Of a DNA stretch of 64,000 nt, positions 63,881 to 64,000 are shown piece after piece. Under the pieces are notes generated by a model that saw only the letters and a program-made list of their open reading frames with translations, was not told the DNA's origin and did no database searches. Positions within the stretch are counted from its first letter, which is position 1. The number at the start of each line of letters is the position of its first letter. The stretch covers positions 1 to 64,000 of the forward strand of contig NZ_WJFC01000058.1 of the NCBI RefSeq assembly GCF_009725235.1. The letters are read 5' to 3'. Both the position numbers and the translations under genes were made by a program. The DNA is from Scytonema sp. UIC 10036. Its GTDB lineage: Bacteria; Cyanobacteriota; Cyanobacteriia; Cyanobacteriales; Nostocaceae.

Positions 63881-64000
63881 GTGCTAAATTTTCCGGAAAA
63901 TTTATAATTATGCTTTATTTGCAAGGCTTACAGACACTTATAGTTTCAATTTTAGAAAAGAATACTGTTATGAAGGGAATAATGGCTGTAATACAATTCA
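63865..64000 (+). repeat. MITE copy 3, cut by the window end
   Basis: TTCTTTCGGACATAGCGTG and the next 115 bp match copy 1 (53739-53946) with only a few changes (for example TCCGGAAAATTT for TCATAAAAATTT). It begins inside the hypothetical gene at 63504. The right end lies past 64000. Confidence 0.85.

Overview
The window looks like a chromosomal accessory region of a filamentous, probably heterocyst-forming cyanobacterium (Nostocales type). The reasons are abundant HIP1 octamers (GCGATCGC), 7-bp tandem repeats (GTAGGGA, ACAAATG), cyanobacterial families (XisH/XisI, Csx18, MHYT chemoreceptors, SLH proteins, caspase-WD40 proteins), and many decayed mobile elements. No rRNA or tRNA gene was recognised.

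Layout. 1-6 kb: housekeeping and envelope genes (radC, a TrpB2-type tryptophan synthase beta chain, two small proteins, a PhoD phosphatase gene with a large internal deletion, a voltage-gated-type K+ channel, an OmpA-like protein). 6-19 kb: signalling, with an MHYT-GAF-LOV chemoreceptor, a beta-helix/SLH surface protein, a large hybrid histidine kinase, and a second hybrid kinase split by an IS607-like element (frameshifted tnpA plus tnpB). 19-21 kb: a TetR regulator and an aldo/keto reductase. 21-29 kb: a CRISPR locus with a divergent WYL regulator, csx18, cas1, cas2 and a 21-repeat array, followed 2 kb later by decayed cmr2 and cmr3. No intact interference complex lies here. 29.5-33.4 kb: a three-subunit molybdenum hydroxylase (FeS-FAD-Mo). 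34-44 kb: a vanadium haloperoxidase, an IscB gene with a likely omega RNA, an aspartyl protease-like gene, and a 1468-residue caspase-STAND-WD40 protein. 44.5-46.5 kb: a frameshifted IS4 transposase and a second IS4 3' fragment. 46.7-51.2 kb: xdhC, an MFS exporter, a DJ-1/PfpI protein and a second aldo/keto reductase. 51.6-55 kb: remnants (HicA, a duplicated piece of a Mo subunit, a helicase-like start, ~200-bp MITEs, IS1380) around an intact xisH-xisI pair. 55.1-56.3 kb: a pentameric ligand-gated ion channel homologue. 56.7-60.9 kb: a second molybdenum hydroxylase with a Tat signal. 61.3-63.1 kb: a second IscB element whose ends are marked by matching bulged-T hairpins.

How the genes may work together: XdhC probably serves cofactor maturation for both molybdenum hydroxylases. 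PfpI, the aldo/keto reductases and the Mo enzymes suggest handling of aldehydes and oxidative stress. The CRISPR locus keeps an apparently intact adaptation module while its Cmr effector is broken, so the array would need an effector from elsewhere. The two IscB proteins and the TnpB are three independent RNA-guided nuclease elements within 47 kb. Much of the remaining DNA is recombination debris, including a 150-bp patchwork made of pieces similar to three other places in the window.
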